Positions 17,157 to 24,621 of a DNA stretch of 24,621 nucleotides are shown here, in pieces. This stretch comes from JBBQUP01 sp038212305 (GTDB lineage: Bacteria > Bacteroidota > Bacteroidia > Bacteroidales > Marinilabiliaceae), in contig JBBQUP010000056.1 of the NCBI GenBank assembly GCA_038212305.1, forward strand, positions 1-24,621, written 5' to 3'. Numbering within the stretch: the stretch's first letter is position 1; every line of letters starts with the position of its first letter. The notes beneath the pieces were generated by a model. The model was not told the origin of the DNA. It made no database searches and saw only the letters and a list, made by a program, of their open reading frames with translations. The position numbers and the translations under genes were made by a program.

Positions 17157-18287
17157 ATGAATTTTCAATTATTAAAAACAGATATTGCCTCTTCAGCGCG
17201 TGCCGGATTATTAGAAACCGATCATGGAGTTATTCCAACTCCCATTTTCATGCCTGTAGGTACTGTTGGCTCTGTAAAAGGTGTTCATTTCAAGGATTTA
17301 CATGAAGATATAAAAGCAAAGATAATTTTAGGGAATACTTATCACTTATACCTTCGTCCCGGCACTGATATTATTAGTCAGGCTGGAGGATTGCATAAAT
17401 TTATTGGTTGGGATGGGCCTATTTTAACTGATAGTGGAGGATATCAGGTTTTCTCATTAAGTGATAATCGAAAACTAACAGAAGAAGGTGCTTTATTTCG
17501 CAGTCATATTGATGGGTCAAAACATCAGTTTACACCTGAAAATGTGGTGGATATCCAGCGGAAAATAGGAGCAGATATCATTATGGCCTTTGATGAGTGT
17601 CCTCCTGGTGATTCAGACCATGCTTATGCAAAAAAGGCTACTGAATTAACTCATCGATGGTTGAGTCGATGCATTGAACAGTTCAAGAACACAAATCCTT
17701 TGTATGGCTATGAACAAGCATTTTTCCCCATTGTTCAGGGAGCTGGATTTAGAGATCTACGAACACAATCGGCAGAATACATTGCATCAATGAATTGTTA
17801 TGGCAACGCTGTTGGAGGTTTGGCTGTTGGAGAACCTGCAGAGGTTATGTATGAGATGATTGAGGTGGTAAACCAAGTATTGCCAAAGGATAAACCGCGC
17901 TACTTAATGGGCGTGGGAACTCCTGTTAATATATTAGAAGCCATTGCTTTGGGAGTAGATATGTTTGATTGTGTGATGCCTACACGCAATGGTCGAAATG
18001 GTATGCTGTTTACCTCGGAAGGGATTATGAATATGAGGAATGAAAAATGGAAAACTGATTTTTCGCCACTTGATATAAATGGCGCTTCCTATGTCGATCA
18101 CCAATACTCCAAAGCTTATTTACGTCATTTATATGTTTCAAATGAAATGTTAGCTGCTCAAATCGGATCCATTCATAATTTAGCATTTTATTTATGGTTG
18201 GTAACCGAAGCTCGCAATCACATATTGGCTGGAGCTTTTACTGAATGGAAAAGTAAAATGGTTTTAAAATTGGCGGTTCGATTATAA
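17157..18287 (+). CDS. tgt: tRNA-guanine(34) transglycosylase
   Basis: Tgt swaps guanine 34 of GUN-anticodon tRNAs for the queuine precursor preQ1. Starting at ATG 17157 gives 376 residues; a GTG at 17151 is possible but less likely. The general acid/base Asp is D92 in ILTDSGGYQVFSL and the nucleophile is D271 in MFDCVMPTRNGRNG. GNTYHLYLRPG and GGLAVGE form the substrate pocket. The zinc site is unusual: the three cysteines normally found just before the YSRAYL block are G309, S311 and D314, while the ligand histidine is kept (H340 in SIHNLAFYL). It is followed after 49 nt by an lptG-like gene, probably in the same transcript. Confidence 0.96.
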   Translation: MNFQLLKTDIASSARAGLLETDHGVIPTPIFMPVGTVGSVKGVHFKDLHEDIKAKIILGNTYHLYLRPGTDIISQAGGLHKFIGWDGPILTDSGGYQVFSLSDNRKLTEEGALFRSHIDGSKHQFTPENVVDIQRKIGADIIMAFDECPPGDSDHAYAKKATELTHRWLSRCIEQFKNTNPLYGYEQAFFPIVQGAGFRDLRTQSAEYIASMNCYGNAVGGLAVGEPAEVMYEMIEVVNQVLPKDKPRYLMGVGTPVNILEAIALGVDMFDCVMPTRNGRNGMLFTSEGIMNMRNEKWKTDFSPLDINGASYVDHQYSKAYLRHLYVSNEMLAAQIGSIHNLAFYLWLVTEARNHILAGAFTEWKSKMVLKLAVRL

Positions 18288-18336
18288 TGTGCTGGTTTTT
18301 TTGTTTTTTTGTAAATAGATTAATGATAAAAACTGT

Positions 18337-19416
18337 TTGAAAAAGATAGACGTTTATATTATTTGGAAGTTTTTGGGAACTTTCTTTTTTAGCTTGCTTT
18401 TAATCTTGAGCATAGCTGTAGTATTTGATATTACTGAAAAAATCGATGATTTTATTGAAAAGGGAGCACCTTTAAGTGCCATTGTATTTGATTATTATAA
18501 GAATTTTATTCCCTATTTCGCCAATTTATTTACTCCACTATTCGTTTTTATTTCGGTTATTTTTTTCACCTCAAAAATGGCTTCTCAAACCGAGATTATT
18601 GCCATTTTATCAAGTGGCGTAAGTTACCAACGGTTGTTATTTCCCTATTTTATAAGTGCATTAATTATTGCTATTTTTTCATTTTTTCTGGGTTCATATA
18701 TAATACCTCCTGCCAACAAAGTGCGATTGGAGTTTGAGAATAAGTATGTGAAAAATGCCAGGGAGACTGGCGTGAGTGACACACATATGCAAATAGCACC
18801 TGGGGTGTTTGTTTATATGGGGCGTTTTTATGGATTACGCGAAACTGGAGATTATTTTTCGATTGAGAAATTTGATCACAAAAGATTAGTTTCAAAACTT
18901 TCATCGCAAACAATTCGTTATGATTCAACTTTACAGAAATGGGTGCTTCAGCAATATATTTTAAGGGAGTTTTATGAAGATAAAAAAATGAAGATTACCC
19001 AAGGTGCTTCTTTAGATACAACAATAAATATAAAACCATTGGATTTTAAAAATGAACGTAGGTATTTCGAGACAATGAATCTAACCGAGTTGAGTGCCTT
19101 TATTAAGGAACAGCAAGATAGGGGGTTGGGGAATGTAGAGGAGTTTGTTATCGAAAAATACAGACGAATATCTTCCCCTTTTGCCGCCTTTATCTTAACT
19201 TTAATCGGTGTTTCATTAGCTTCCCGAAAATCTAAAGGAGGAATGGGGATGAATATTGGAATTGGTTTGGGTTTAAGCTTTGCCTACATTTTATTCATGA
19301 CTGTTTCAACAACATTCGCAATTAGTGGTAGTATGAGTCCGTTAATTGCGGTTTGGTTGCCAAATTTTGTTTTTTTAGGGATAGGAGTTTATTTATATTA
19401 CAAGGCACCAAAGTGA
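18337..19416 (+). CDS. lptG: LptF/LptG family permease (YjgP/YjgQ)
   Basis: This is an inner-membrane subunit of the LptB2FG transporter, which lifts lipopolysaccharide from the inner membrane into the Lpt bridge. The 359-residue product has the family layout: a first membrane segment after KKIDVYIIWKFLGTF, two more near 55-75 and 95-120, a periplasmic domain (about 125-265), and a C-terminal bundle of three segments starting around YRRISSPFAAFILTLIGVSLA. The start codon is TTG (18337); the only nearby ATG (18323) is out of frame, and the next in-frame ATG would remove the first membrane segment. The FRISSP-like motif before the fourth segment is typical. LptG and LptF are hard to tell apart from sequence alone. 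Confidence 0.88.
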   Translation: MKKIDVYIIWKFLGTFFFSLLLILSIAVVFDITEKIDDFIEKGAPLSAIVFDYYKNFIPYFANLFTPLFVFISVIFFTSKMASQTEIIAILSSGVSYQRLLFPYFISALIIAIFSFFLGSYIIPPANKVRLEFENKYVKNARETGVSDTHMQIAPGVFVYMGRFYGLRETGDYFSIEKFDHKRLVSKLSSQTIRYDSTLQKWVLQQYILREFYEDKKMKITQGASLDTTINIKPLDFKNERRYFETMNLTELSAFIKEQQDRGLGNVEEFVIEKYRRISSPFAAFILTLIGVSLASRKSKGGMGMNIGIGLGLSFAYILFMTVSTTFAISGSMSPLIAVWLPNFVFLGIGVYLYYKAPK

Positions 19417-19601
19417 TGTTAAGTTGCTTTATTTTAAATTATTACATCTACTTTGAGAAAGTGAATTTCTAGAAAACAGTATTCAAAATGTGTTGTTGGT
19501 TTTTTTTGTTTCGCAAAAATTAGTAATTATGTACCCGGAATTGACAAGTCGAAATCGACTTAATGCATTGATGTTTAGTAGTATAAATTAAAAAATGGAT
19601 T

Positions 19602-21146
19602 ATGTCATTGAAAAAACACATCCTTGATCTTCGTAAAAGAAGAGAAAAAGTGGAACTCGGTGGAGGTGAAGCTGCCATTGAGAAGCAAGTAGCCATGGGC
19701 AAGATGACTGCTCGCGAGCGCATTCTTGCTTTGGTTGATAATGAGTCATTTAGCGAATATGATCTATTTGTAGAGCATGGTGCGCGTGATTTTGGGATGG
19801 ATAAAAAAGAGCTGGCCGGTGATGGTGTTATCATTGGTACAGGAACAATTTATGGTGCATCTGTTTGTATTTTTGCACAGGATTTTACTGTTGCTGGTGG
19901 GTCATTAGGATTAATGCATGCACGTAAAATAACCAAAATAATGGATCATGCTCTGAAAATGAGAGTGCCACTTATTGGGATTAACGATTCAGGAGGAGCA
20001 CGTATTCAAGAAGGGGTTAATTCTCTTGCAGGATATGGTGAGATCTTCTACCGGAATACACTTGCATCAGGTGTAATTCCTCAAATTTCTGTGATCTTAG
20101 GTCCTTGCGCAGGAGGAGCAGTTTATTCACCTGCTTTAACAGATTTTGTTTTCGTGGTTGAGAATATTTCCAAAATGTTTATCACCGGACCAAGCGTTAT
20201 TAAAACGGTTTTGGGCGAAGAGATCTCAATGGAAGATTTAGGTGGTGCAAGAGTGCATGCTGAAATTACAGGAAATGCACATTTTTTCGCAACTACAGAA
20301 AAAGAGTGTATCGAACAAATTAAAAAGCTTATTACTTTTATTCCATGGAATAATACTCAAAAAGCACGTACTTTTCCACCAAAAGAATCGAAGTTTAAAG
20401 GCCATATCGAAGACATTATTCCTTCAAACCCAAAACTACCTTATGATGTTCGTGATGTTATTAAAGCCATTGTGGATGATTCTGATTTCTTTGAAATCAT
20501 GGAGCTGTTTGCTGCAAATATTGTAATTGGATTTGGTCGTTTACAAGGACAAACAGTTGGTTTTGTTGCTAATCAACCATTGGTTTTAGCAGGTGTTTTG
20601 GATTGCGATAGTAGTGATAAAGCTGCTCGTTTTATTCGTTATTGCGACGCATTTAATATTCCTATTGTAACGCTTGAAGACATGCCTGGATATCTTCCTG
20701 GTGTAGATCAAGAACATGCCGGTGTTATTCGTCATGGAGCTAAAGTTCTATACGCTTACTCAGAAGCCACTGTGCCAAAAATTACAGTTATTCTTCGGAA
20801 AGCATATGGAGGAGGCTATATTGCGATGAACTCTCGCCATTTAGGTGCTGACTTTATGTTTGCATGGCCATCGGCTGAAATTGCTGTGATGGGGCCTGAA
20901 GGTGCTGCTAACATTATCTTTAAAAAGGAGATTGAAGAGGCTGAAAATCCAGATGCAATGAGAGCAATAAAAGTGCAGGAGTATATTGAAAAGTTTGCAA
21001 ATCCTTACGTTGCTGCTGCTAAAGGCTATATCGACTCGGTTATTGAACCAAGCGAAACTCGTCGCATGCTACTACATGCTATTGAAGTTTCGGCAAATAA
21101 AAGCGATATCCGACCATTCAAAAAACATGGTATACCACCATTTTGA
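19602..21146 (+). CDS. mmdA: acyl-CoA carboxylase / methylmalonyl-CoA decarboxylase carboxyltransferase subunit
   Basis: This is a crotonase-fold carboxyltransferase that moves CO2 between biotin and a short acyl-CoA, most likely propionyl-/methylmalonyl-CoA. The 514-residue length fits PccB or MmdA. The N-terminal half has LGGGEAAIEKQ, KMTARERI, the first oxyanion site NDSGGARIQEG (128-138) and GPCAGGAVYSPALTDF (167-182). The second half has LEDMPGYLPG and the second oxyanion site around KAYGGGYIAMNSRHLGAD. A biotin carrier follows 76 nt later, so the two probably work together. Neither a biotin carboxylase nor the membrane sodium-pump subunit lies nearby, so carboxylase and decarboxylase roles cannot be separated; the gene symbol is a family-level label. 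Confidence 0.88.
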   Translation: MSLKKHILDLRKRREKVELGGGEAAIEKQVAMGKMTARERILALVDNESFSEYDLFVEHGARDFGMDKKELAGDGVIIGTGTIYGASVCIFAQDFTVAGGSLGLMHARKITKIMDHALKMRVPLIGINDSGGARIQEGVNSLAGYGEIFYRNTLASGVIPQISVILGPCAGGAVYSPALTDFVFVVENISKMFITGPSVIKTVLGEEISMEDLGGARVHAEITGNAHFFATTEKECIEQIKKLITFIPWNNTQKARTFPPKESKFKGHIEDIIPSNPKLPYDVRDVIKAIVDDSDFFEIMELFAANIVIGFGRLQGQTVGFVANQPLVLAGVLDCDSSDKAARFIRYCDAFNIPIVTLEDMPGYLPGVDQEHAGVIRHGAKVLYAYSEATVPKITVILRKAYGGGYIAMNSRHLGADFMFAWPSAEIAVMGPEGAANIIFKKEIEEAENPDAMRAIKVQEYIEKFANPYVAAAKGYIDSVIEPSETRRMLLHAIEVSANKSDIRPFKKHGIPPF

Positions 21147-21222
21147 TTTTGCTTTTAGGAGGATCAATCGTTGTAGATTAATCACCATATTTAATTGTTC
21201 ATTAACTTAAAAAAATTCTCTT

Positions 21223-21552
21223 ATGAGTATAAGCGAGGAGAAAAAAAGGGAGTTAGTTGATTTTGTGGTTACTGCCAGGAAATATAAAACACTCCTAACA
21301 ACCAAGTATATTAATCGTAAGCCTTATGTTATTCCTGATCCGAACGAAATAAAGTCGTATATCCCTGGAACTATTAGTAAATTATTGGTAAAAGAGGGGA
21401 AAAAGGTAAAAGCTGGTGAAACGATATTGATTCTTGATGCAATGAAAATGCTTAACCAAATAAAAATGCCTTTTGATGGGAAAATTAAAAGTATCCAGGT
21501 TGAGGTTGGAACTAAGGTCAAAAAAGGACAAATAATGATCGTAATAGAATAA
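21223..21552 (+). CDS. biotin carboxyl carrier protein subunit (biotin/lipoyl-attachment domain)
   Basis: This small carrier bears the biotin that shuttles CO2 for the adjacent carboxyltransferase. The 109-residue product has an N-terminal charged segment (1-45), then a biotinyl domain beginning at SYIPGTISKLLV. The biotin-accepting lysine is K75 in LDAMKM; the usual EAMKM has Asp instead of Glu. KMPFDGKI follows on the second half of the domain. There is no membrane anchor and no long Pro/Ala linker, so it differs from oxaloacetate or methylmalonyl decarboxylase gamma subunits. The N-terminal KPYVIPDPNEIKSY stretch resembles, from memory, short carriers found in Bacteroidota. It ends in a strong terminator shared with ispE. 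Confidence 0.88.
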   Translation: MSISEEKKRELVDFVVTARKYKTLLTTKYINRKPYVIPDPNEIKSYIPGTISKLLVKEGKKVKAGETILILDAMKMLNQIKMPFDGKIKSIQVEVGTKVKKGQIMIVIE

Positions 21553-21573
21553 AAAGGGGCTTAGGCCCCTTTT
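21552..21573. terminator. bidirectional terminator between the biotin carrier gene and ispE
   Basis: AAAAGGGGC (21552-21560) pairs perfectly with GCCCCTTTT (21565-21573) around a TTAG loop. The A-tract on one side and T-tract on the other make it work from both strands. It overlaps the last base of the carrier stop codon and the first bases of the ispE stop codon, so both genes end inside the hairpin. Confidence 0.9.
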
Positions 21574-22387
21574 ATAGTTTCTGAGTCCATATAAAACAAT
21601 TAGGGAATTCGATTTGCGTGCTCTTTTCGAAAATGCCAAATACCGCTGAACCACTGCCCGACATGGATGCATAAATGGCTCCTCGTGAATACAAATCGCT
21701 TTTAATTTTTTCAATTTGAGGATGTATACGAAACACCGTTTTTTCAAAATCATTGACAATTGTATTCTTCCATTTTTCAATAGGTTGATTAATTAATTCC
21801 TGTAAATTCTTAATCGGTTTTAATGGCAATATATTTTTAAAAGCATCAATGGTTGATACGTGGATGTTAGGTTTAACTATACCCAAATGGTATCCTTCTA
21901 AAATTAGTTTTAAAGGAGTTAGGATTTCTCCAATTCCAGTTGCATAGGATGGTGTATTATCGATAAAAAAAGGACAATCAGCACCAAGCTTTACTGCCAT
22001 TAGTTTTAATTCACTATTGGTTAAGTTCAATATGAATAAATCATTCAACATTTTTAAAATAAAAGCTCCATCGGCTGATCCACCACCCATTCCAGCTCCG
22101 AAGGGAATAGCTTTGTGTAAATGAATCCGTACTTTGGGAAGAGTTGGAAATTTACTTTTTATTAGTTCGAAAGCTTTAATGCAAATGTTTTTCTCAGGTG
22201 GTGTGTCAATCACAATACCTGTGTTTATCCATTCGTAATTCCCTTCAATATTTGGCATTTCTATCACTTCCAACGCATCTTTTAAATCCGTGGGGAAGAA
22301 TATGGTTTCGATAGTATGGTATCCATCAGGTCGTTTTTCAACCACATTTAAACCGATGTTTATTTTTGCATTGGGGAATGAAATCAT
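21572..22387 (-). CDS. ispE: 4-(cytidine 5'-diphospho)-2-C-methyl-D-erythritol kinase
   Basis: IspE phosphorylates CDP-methylerythritol with ATP, the step before IspF in the MEP pathway. The 271-residue GHMP kinase has the N-terminal NAKINIGLNV block with the conserved K8, then DGYHTIETIFFP. The ATP-binding motif is PFGAGMGGGSADGA (95-108), and the catalytic Asp is D137 in LGADCPFF. A C-terminal MSGSGSAVFGIFE block completes the family pattern. It is transcribed alone, divergent from dnaB across 150 nt. I see no clear promoter for it in that interval. Confidence 0.96.
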   Translation of the reverse strand: MISFPNAKINIGLNVVEKRPDGYHTIETIFFPTDLKDALEVIEMPNIEGNYEWINTGIVIDTPPEKNICIKAFELIKSKFPTLPKVRIHLHKAIPFGAGMGGGSADGAFILKMLNDLFILNLTNSELKLMAVKLGADCPFFIDNTPSYATGIGEILTPLKLILEGYHLGIVKPNIHVSTIDAFKNILPLKPIKNLQELINQPIEKWKNTIVNDFEKTVFRIHPQIEKIKSDLYSRGAIYASMSGSGSAVFGIFEKSTQIEFPNCFIWTQKL

Positions 22388-22483
22388 AAGCGAAGATGTT
22401 TGATTTTAATACAAAGAAAAAAGTTTTTAACAACATTAACAGGCTTGTTAGTTCTTTCTTTATATTTCAATTGCAAATAAATT

Positions 22484-22512
22484 TTTGTCGGTTGAGTTAT
22501 TTCGTACTTTTG
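22484..22512 (+). promoter_or_regulatory. Bacteroidota-type promoter upstream of dnaB
   Basis: TTTG at 22484-22487 and TACTTTTG at 22505-22512 match the -33 and -7 elements with a 17-nt gap. The predicted start near 22517 leaves a leader of about 20 nt before the dnaB ATG. This is the best promoter match in the window. Confidence 0.7.
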
Positions 22513-22537
22513 TAACCCAATTAATACAAATACATTC

Positions 22538-24055
22538 ATGGCCGAAAGCAGAAACCGAAAGAAAAGTTCTCCCGAAATAGATTTTGGAGTTGGAAAAATG
22601 CCTCCTCAGGCATCAGAACTCGAAGAGGCTATTTTAGGTGCTTTATTGTTGGAGAAAGATGCTTTTGTTGCTGTATCGGAGATACTTAAGCCTGAATGTT
22701 TTTATAAAGAAGCTCATCAAAATATTTATAAGGCTATCTCTAATTTGTTCATGAGAGAACAGCCTGTTGATATGCTTACTGCAACCGAAGAGTTGCGGCG
22801 AATGGGTAAACTTGAGGAGGTTGGCGGGCCGTTTGTCATTACACAACTAACCACTCGAGTGGCTTCTGCAGCTCATATCGAGTATCATTCGCGCATTATA
22901 TGGCAAAAATATTTACAGCGCGAAATGATTCGCTTATCGAGCGATTTGCAAACCAAGGCATATGATGATACGATTGATGTAGATGATTTATTGGATGAGG
23001 CCGAAAACTCTTTTTTCCTATTGTCTCAAGGCAACATGAAAAAAGAAGCTGTTCAGATCAATCCGGTGATTCATGAGGCTATTGAGAAAATAAAAGAGGC
23101 ATCGAAACGAACGGATGGATTGAGTGGTATTCCTTCAGGGTTTACTGATCTTGATAGAATGACATCAGGTTGGCAATCTTCCGATTTAGTTATTATAGCT
23201 GCACGTCCTGCGATGGGAAAAACAGCATTTGTATTATCCATGACTAAGCAAATGGCCTTGGATCATAAAAAGCCGGTTGCTGTGTTTTCATTGGAAATGT
23301 CGAACATACAGTTGGTTAACCGATTAATTGTGTCGGAAACAGAATTGGCTGCAGATAAAATAAAAAATGGAAATTTAACTAAAGGAGAGTGGGAGCAGTT
23401 GGATCATAAAATTCAGCGGTTAATTGATGCTCCTATTTTTGTTGATGATACACCTGCCTTATCCGTTTTTGAGCTTAGAGCTAAATGTAGACGCTTGAAA
23501 AAGCTGCATGATATACAAATAGTCATTATCGACTATTTACAGCTAATGACCGCTAGCGGCATGAATCCGGGTAGTCGTGAGCAGGAGGTGAGTTTGATAT
23601 CACGGTCGCTAAAAGGATTGGCAAAAGAGTTGAATATTCCAATTATTGCTCTTTCGCAGTTAAATCGTGGGGTTGAAAATAGAACAGGCGAAGGAAAGCG
23701 TCCGCAATTATCCGATTTGCGCGAATCAGGTGCAATTGAGCAAGATGCGGACATGGTTATGTTTATTCATCGACCTGAATATTATAAGATCACAGAGGAT
23801 GAGCAAGGGAATTCGTTAATTGGTATGGCTGAAATTATCATTGCCAAACATCGTAATGGTGCCACTGGTGATGTGCGATTAAGATTCCGACAAGAGTTAG
23901 CTCGATTTGAAGATTTAACAGCCGCAGCGTTTGAACCTTTTGCAACTCCAATAACCTTGGGTTCTAAAATGAATACCTCCCTTTCAAGCTCTGTCAATAA
24001 TAATGTAGGAGAGTCTTCGTTTACAGCTGGATTCAATAGCGATGTCCCATTCTAA
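22538..24055 (+). CDS. dnaB: replicative DNA helicase DnaB
   Basis: DnaB is the hexameric helicase that unwinds DNA at the replication fork. The 505-residue product has an N-terminal domain (about 20-125, starting MPPQASELEEAILGALL), a linker, and a RecA-like motor. Walker A is ARPAMGKTA (222-230), with Ala where many DnaB proteins have Ser. SLEMS follows at 251-255, Walker B is IVIIDYLQL (328-336), then LSQLNRGVE and the DLRESGAIEQDAD arginine-finger region. No intein interrupts the gene. The tail after residue 465 is low-complexity, rich in Ser, Asn and Thr, ending in a short DVPF motif. That acidic-aromatic ending resembles SSB-type tails and might be an interaction motif, which is inference. 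Confidence 0.96.
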   Translation: MAESRNRKKSSPEIDFGVGKMPPQASELEEAILGALLLEKDAFVAVSEILKPECFYKEAHQNIYKAISNLFMREQPVDMLTATEELRRMGKLEEVGGPFVITQLTTRVASAAHIEYHSRIIWQKYLQREMIRLSSDLQTKAYDDTIDVDDLLDEAENSFFLLSQGNMKKEAVQINPVIHEAIEKIKEASKRTDGLSGIPSGFTDLDRMTSGWQSSDLVIIAARPAMGKTAFVLSMTKQMALDHKKPVAVFSLEMSNIQLVNRLIVSETELAADKIKNGNLTKGEWEQLDHKIQRLIDAPIFVDDTPALSVFELRAKCRRLKKLHDIQIVIIDYLQLMTASGMNPGSREQEVSLISRSLKGLAKELNIPIIALSQLNRGVENRTGEGKRPQLSDLRESGAIEQDADMVMFIHRPEYYKITEDEQGNSLIGMAEIIIAKHRNGATGDVRLRFRQELARFEDLTAAAFEPFATPITLGSKMNTSLSSSVNNNVGESSFTAGFNSDVPF

Positions 24056-24139
24056 CACCGATTGATATAAAGAAGAATTATATTTACTACAACTTTTTTA
24101 ATCAGTAATGAGATGCTAATCCAACTCAATAGTCGTAGA

Positions 24140-24493
24140 TTATAGTATTTTAGCTAGATCTAAAAGTGATGTAATCTCGTAAGTTGGCTGACTGTTGTGT
24201 GCGATTTGCATAGGATTATAATACACCTGATCGAGGCCATAAGCTGCAGCACCCAAAATGTCCGCCTCCAGATTGTCGCCAATAACTAAGCTTTCTATTT
24301 TTTTAGCATTTGCACTTTTTATAGCATACTCGAAAAACGATTTTTCAGGTTTTTGAGCACCAGCGTCTTCCGATAGAATTATCTGATGAAAAAAGGAAGA
24401 AAGTCCACTATTTTCAATTTTTTTATGCTGGATTTCTGAAAAGCCATTTGTAACAATGTGTAAAATATATTTAGCTTTTAACCCACATTGCAG
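24140..24493 (-). pseudogene. YjjG-type HAD hydrolase, C-terminal part only
   Basis: This open stretch encodes the C-terminal 115 or so residues of a haloacid-dehalogenase-superfamily phosphatase resembling the nucleotidase YjjG. The visible parts are the motif II region HIVTNGFSEIQ, the motif III lysine in SEDAGAQKPEKSFFEYA, and motif IV with the second metal-binding Asp in VIGDNLEADILGA. Homology begins at about LKAKYILHIV (near 24480), and a TAG stands in frame at 24494-24496. The N-terminal half with the nucleophile Asp and the cap domain is missing and replaced by unrelated sequence. It converges on dnaB, 84 nt away. Either the gene is truly broken by a rearrangement or the window end is a chimeric join. 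Confidence 0.8.
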
Positions 24494-24621
24494 CTATCCA
24501 TCTGTAACGTATTGATAATCTGATTTGGGGTTTTTAAAATTTTCGCCAGTGTGCCACACGGATTTTTTCCGGGGCATGGATCATATTTGAGCTTGCCGCA
24601 TATTTGTTTGACCGTTTCATT
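24478..24621 (-). CDS. unidentified cysteine-rich C-terminal fragment (partial)
   Basis: A frame open from the window edge to a TAA at 24478-24480 gives 47 residues. It holds four cysteines, three in a C-X7-C-X5-C arrangement around CGKLKYDPCPGKNPC, then LAKILKTPNQIINTLQM. I do not recognise it. A short C-terminal zinc-binding-like segment could belong to a transposase or another DNA-binding protein, which is a guess. It ends exactly where HAD homology begins, so the stop codon may be created by the junction, and no non-coding IS-end sequence separates the two. G+C by hand count is about 58 of 141 bases in 24481-24621. Confidence 0.4.
   Translation of the reverse strand, partial: NETVKQICGKLKYDPCPGKNPCGTLAKILKTPNQIINTLQMDSCNVG

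Noticed and set aside
21157..21162. Strong Shine-Dalgarno sequence (AGGAGG) suggesting a small gene between the carboxyltransferase and the biotin carrier.
   Set aside because: No usable start codon or open frame follows within the correct distance, and it is too far (60 nt) from the biotin carrier ATG.
1..24621. CRISPR array, tRNA, rRNA, prophage or defence island.
   Set aside because: I saw no regularly spaced repeats, no cloverleaf or rRNA signatures, and no phage or defence gene families on either strand.

Overview
The window is AT-rich bacterial DNA from a Bacteroidota member. The evidence is the divergent type IX secretion cluster porU-porV / gldJ-murF, promoters of the Bacteroidota type (TTTG about 15-22 nt upstream of TAnnTTTG), few Shine-Dalgarno sequences, and the protein families present (a long urocanase, a zinc-cysteine-less Tgt, a short biotin carrier paired with a carboxyltransferase). 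I cannot place it below phylum with confidence. Gene content would fit a marine or anaerobic Bacteroidales/Marinilabiliales-type organism, but that is inference.

Layout. 1-138: the tail of a probable IS4-type transposase and the end of its element. 139-1662: remains of a long-chain acyl-CoA synthetase gene (fadD-like), cut by the element and carrying an in-frame stop. 1768-3783: urocanate hydratase without other hut genes. 3818-3859: a long hairpin between convergent genes. 3878-9460 (minus): porU, porV, ispF. 9461-9979: divergent control region. 9980-12840 (plus): gldJ and murF, separated by a terminator whose T-tract contains a promoter-like box. 12824-16933 (minus): mtaB, a suhB-like phosphatase, a lipid-A-type acyltransferase and a family 2 glycosyltransferase, tightly packed. 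17157-19416 (plus): tgt and an lptF/lptG-type permease. 19602-21552 (plus): acyl-CoA carboxyltransferase and biotin carrier. 21572-22387 (minus): ispE. 22538-24055 (plus): dnaB. 24140-24493 (minus): the C-terminal part of a YjjG-like HAD hydrolase, joined abruptly to an unrelated 47-codon reading frame that runs off the end.

How the genes work together. Much of the window serves the cell envelope. PorU and PorV sort and anchor type IX cargo at the outer membrane, GldJ is a lipoprotein of the same gliding/secretion machinery, MurF finishes the peptidoglycan precursor, the Lpt permease exports lipopolysaccharide, and the acyltransferase and glycosyltransferase probably build lipid A or surface glycans. 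IspF and IspE are two steps of the MEP isoprenoid pathway. MtaB and Tgt modify tRNA anticodon-loop positions 37 and 34. The carboxyltransferase and biotin carrier handle a small acyl-CoA, probably methylmalonyl- or propionyl-CoA.

I found no convincing undescribed multi-gene system. The points most worth a second look are the decayed fadD with an IS at its edge, the chimeric right-hand junction, the loss of the zinc cysteines in Tgt, and the compact terminator/promoter between gldJ and murF. There are no tRNA, rRNA or CRISPR features. The only long stretch without a gene is 9461-9979.
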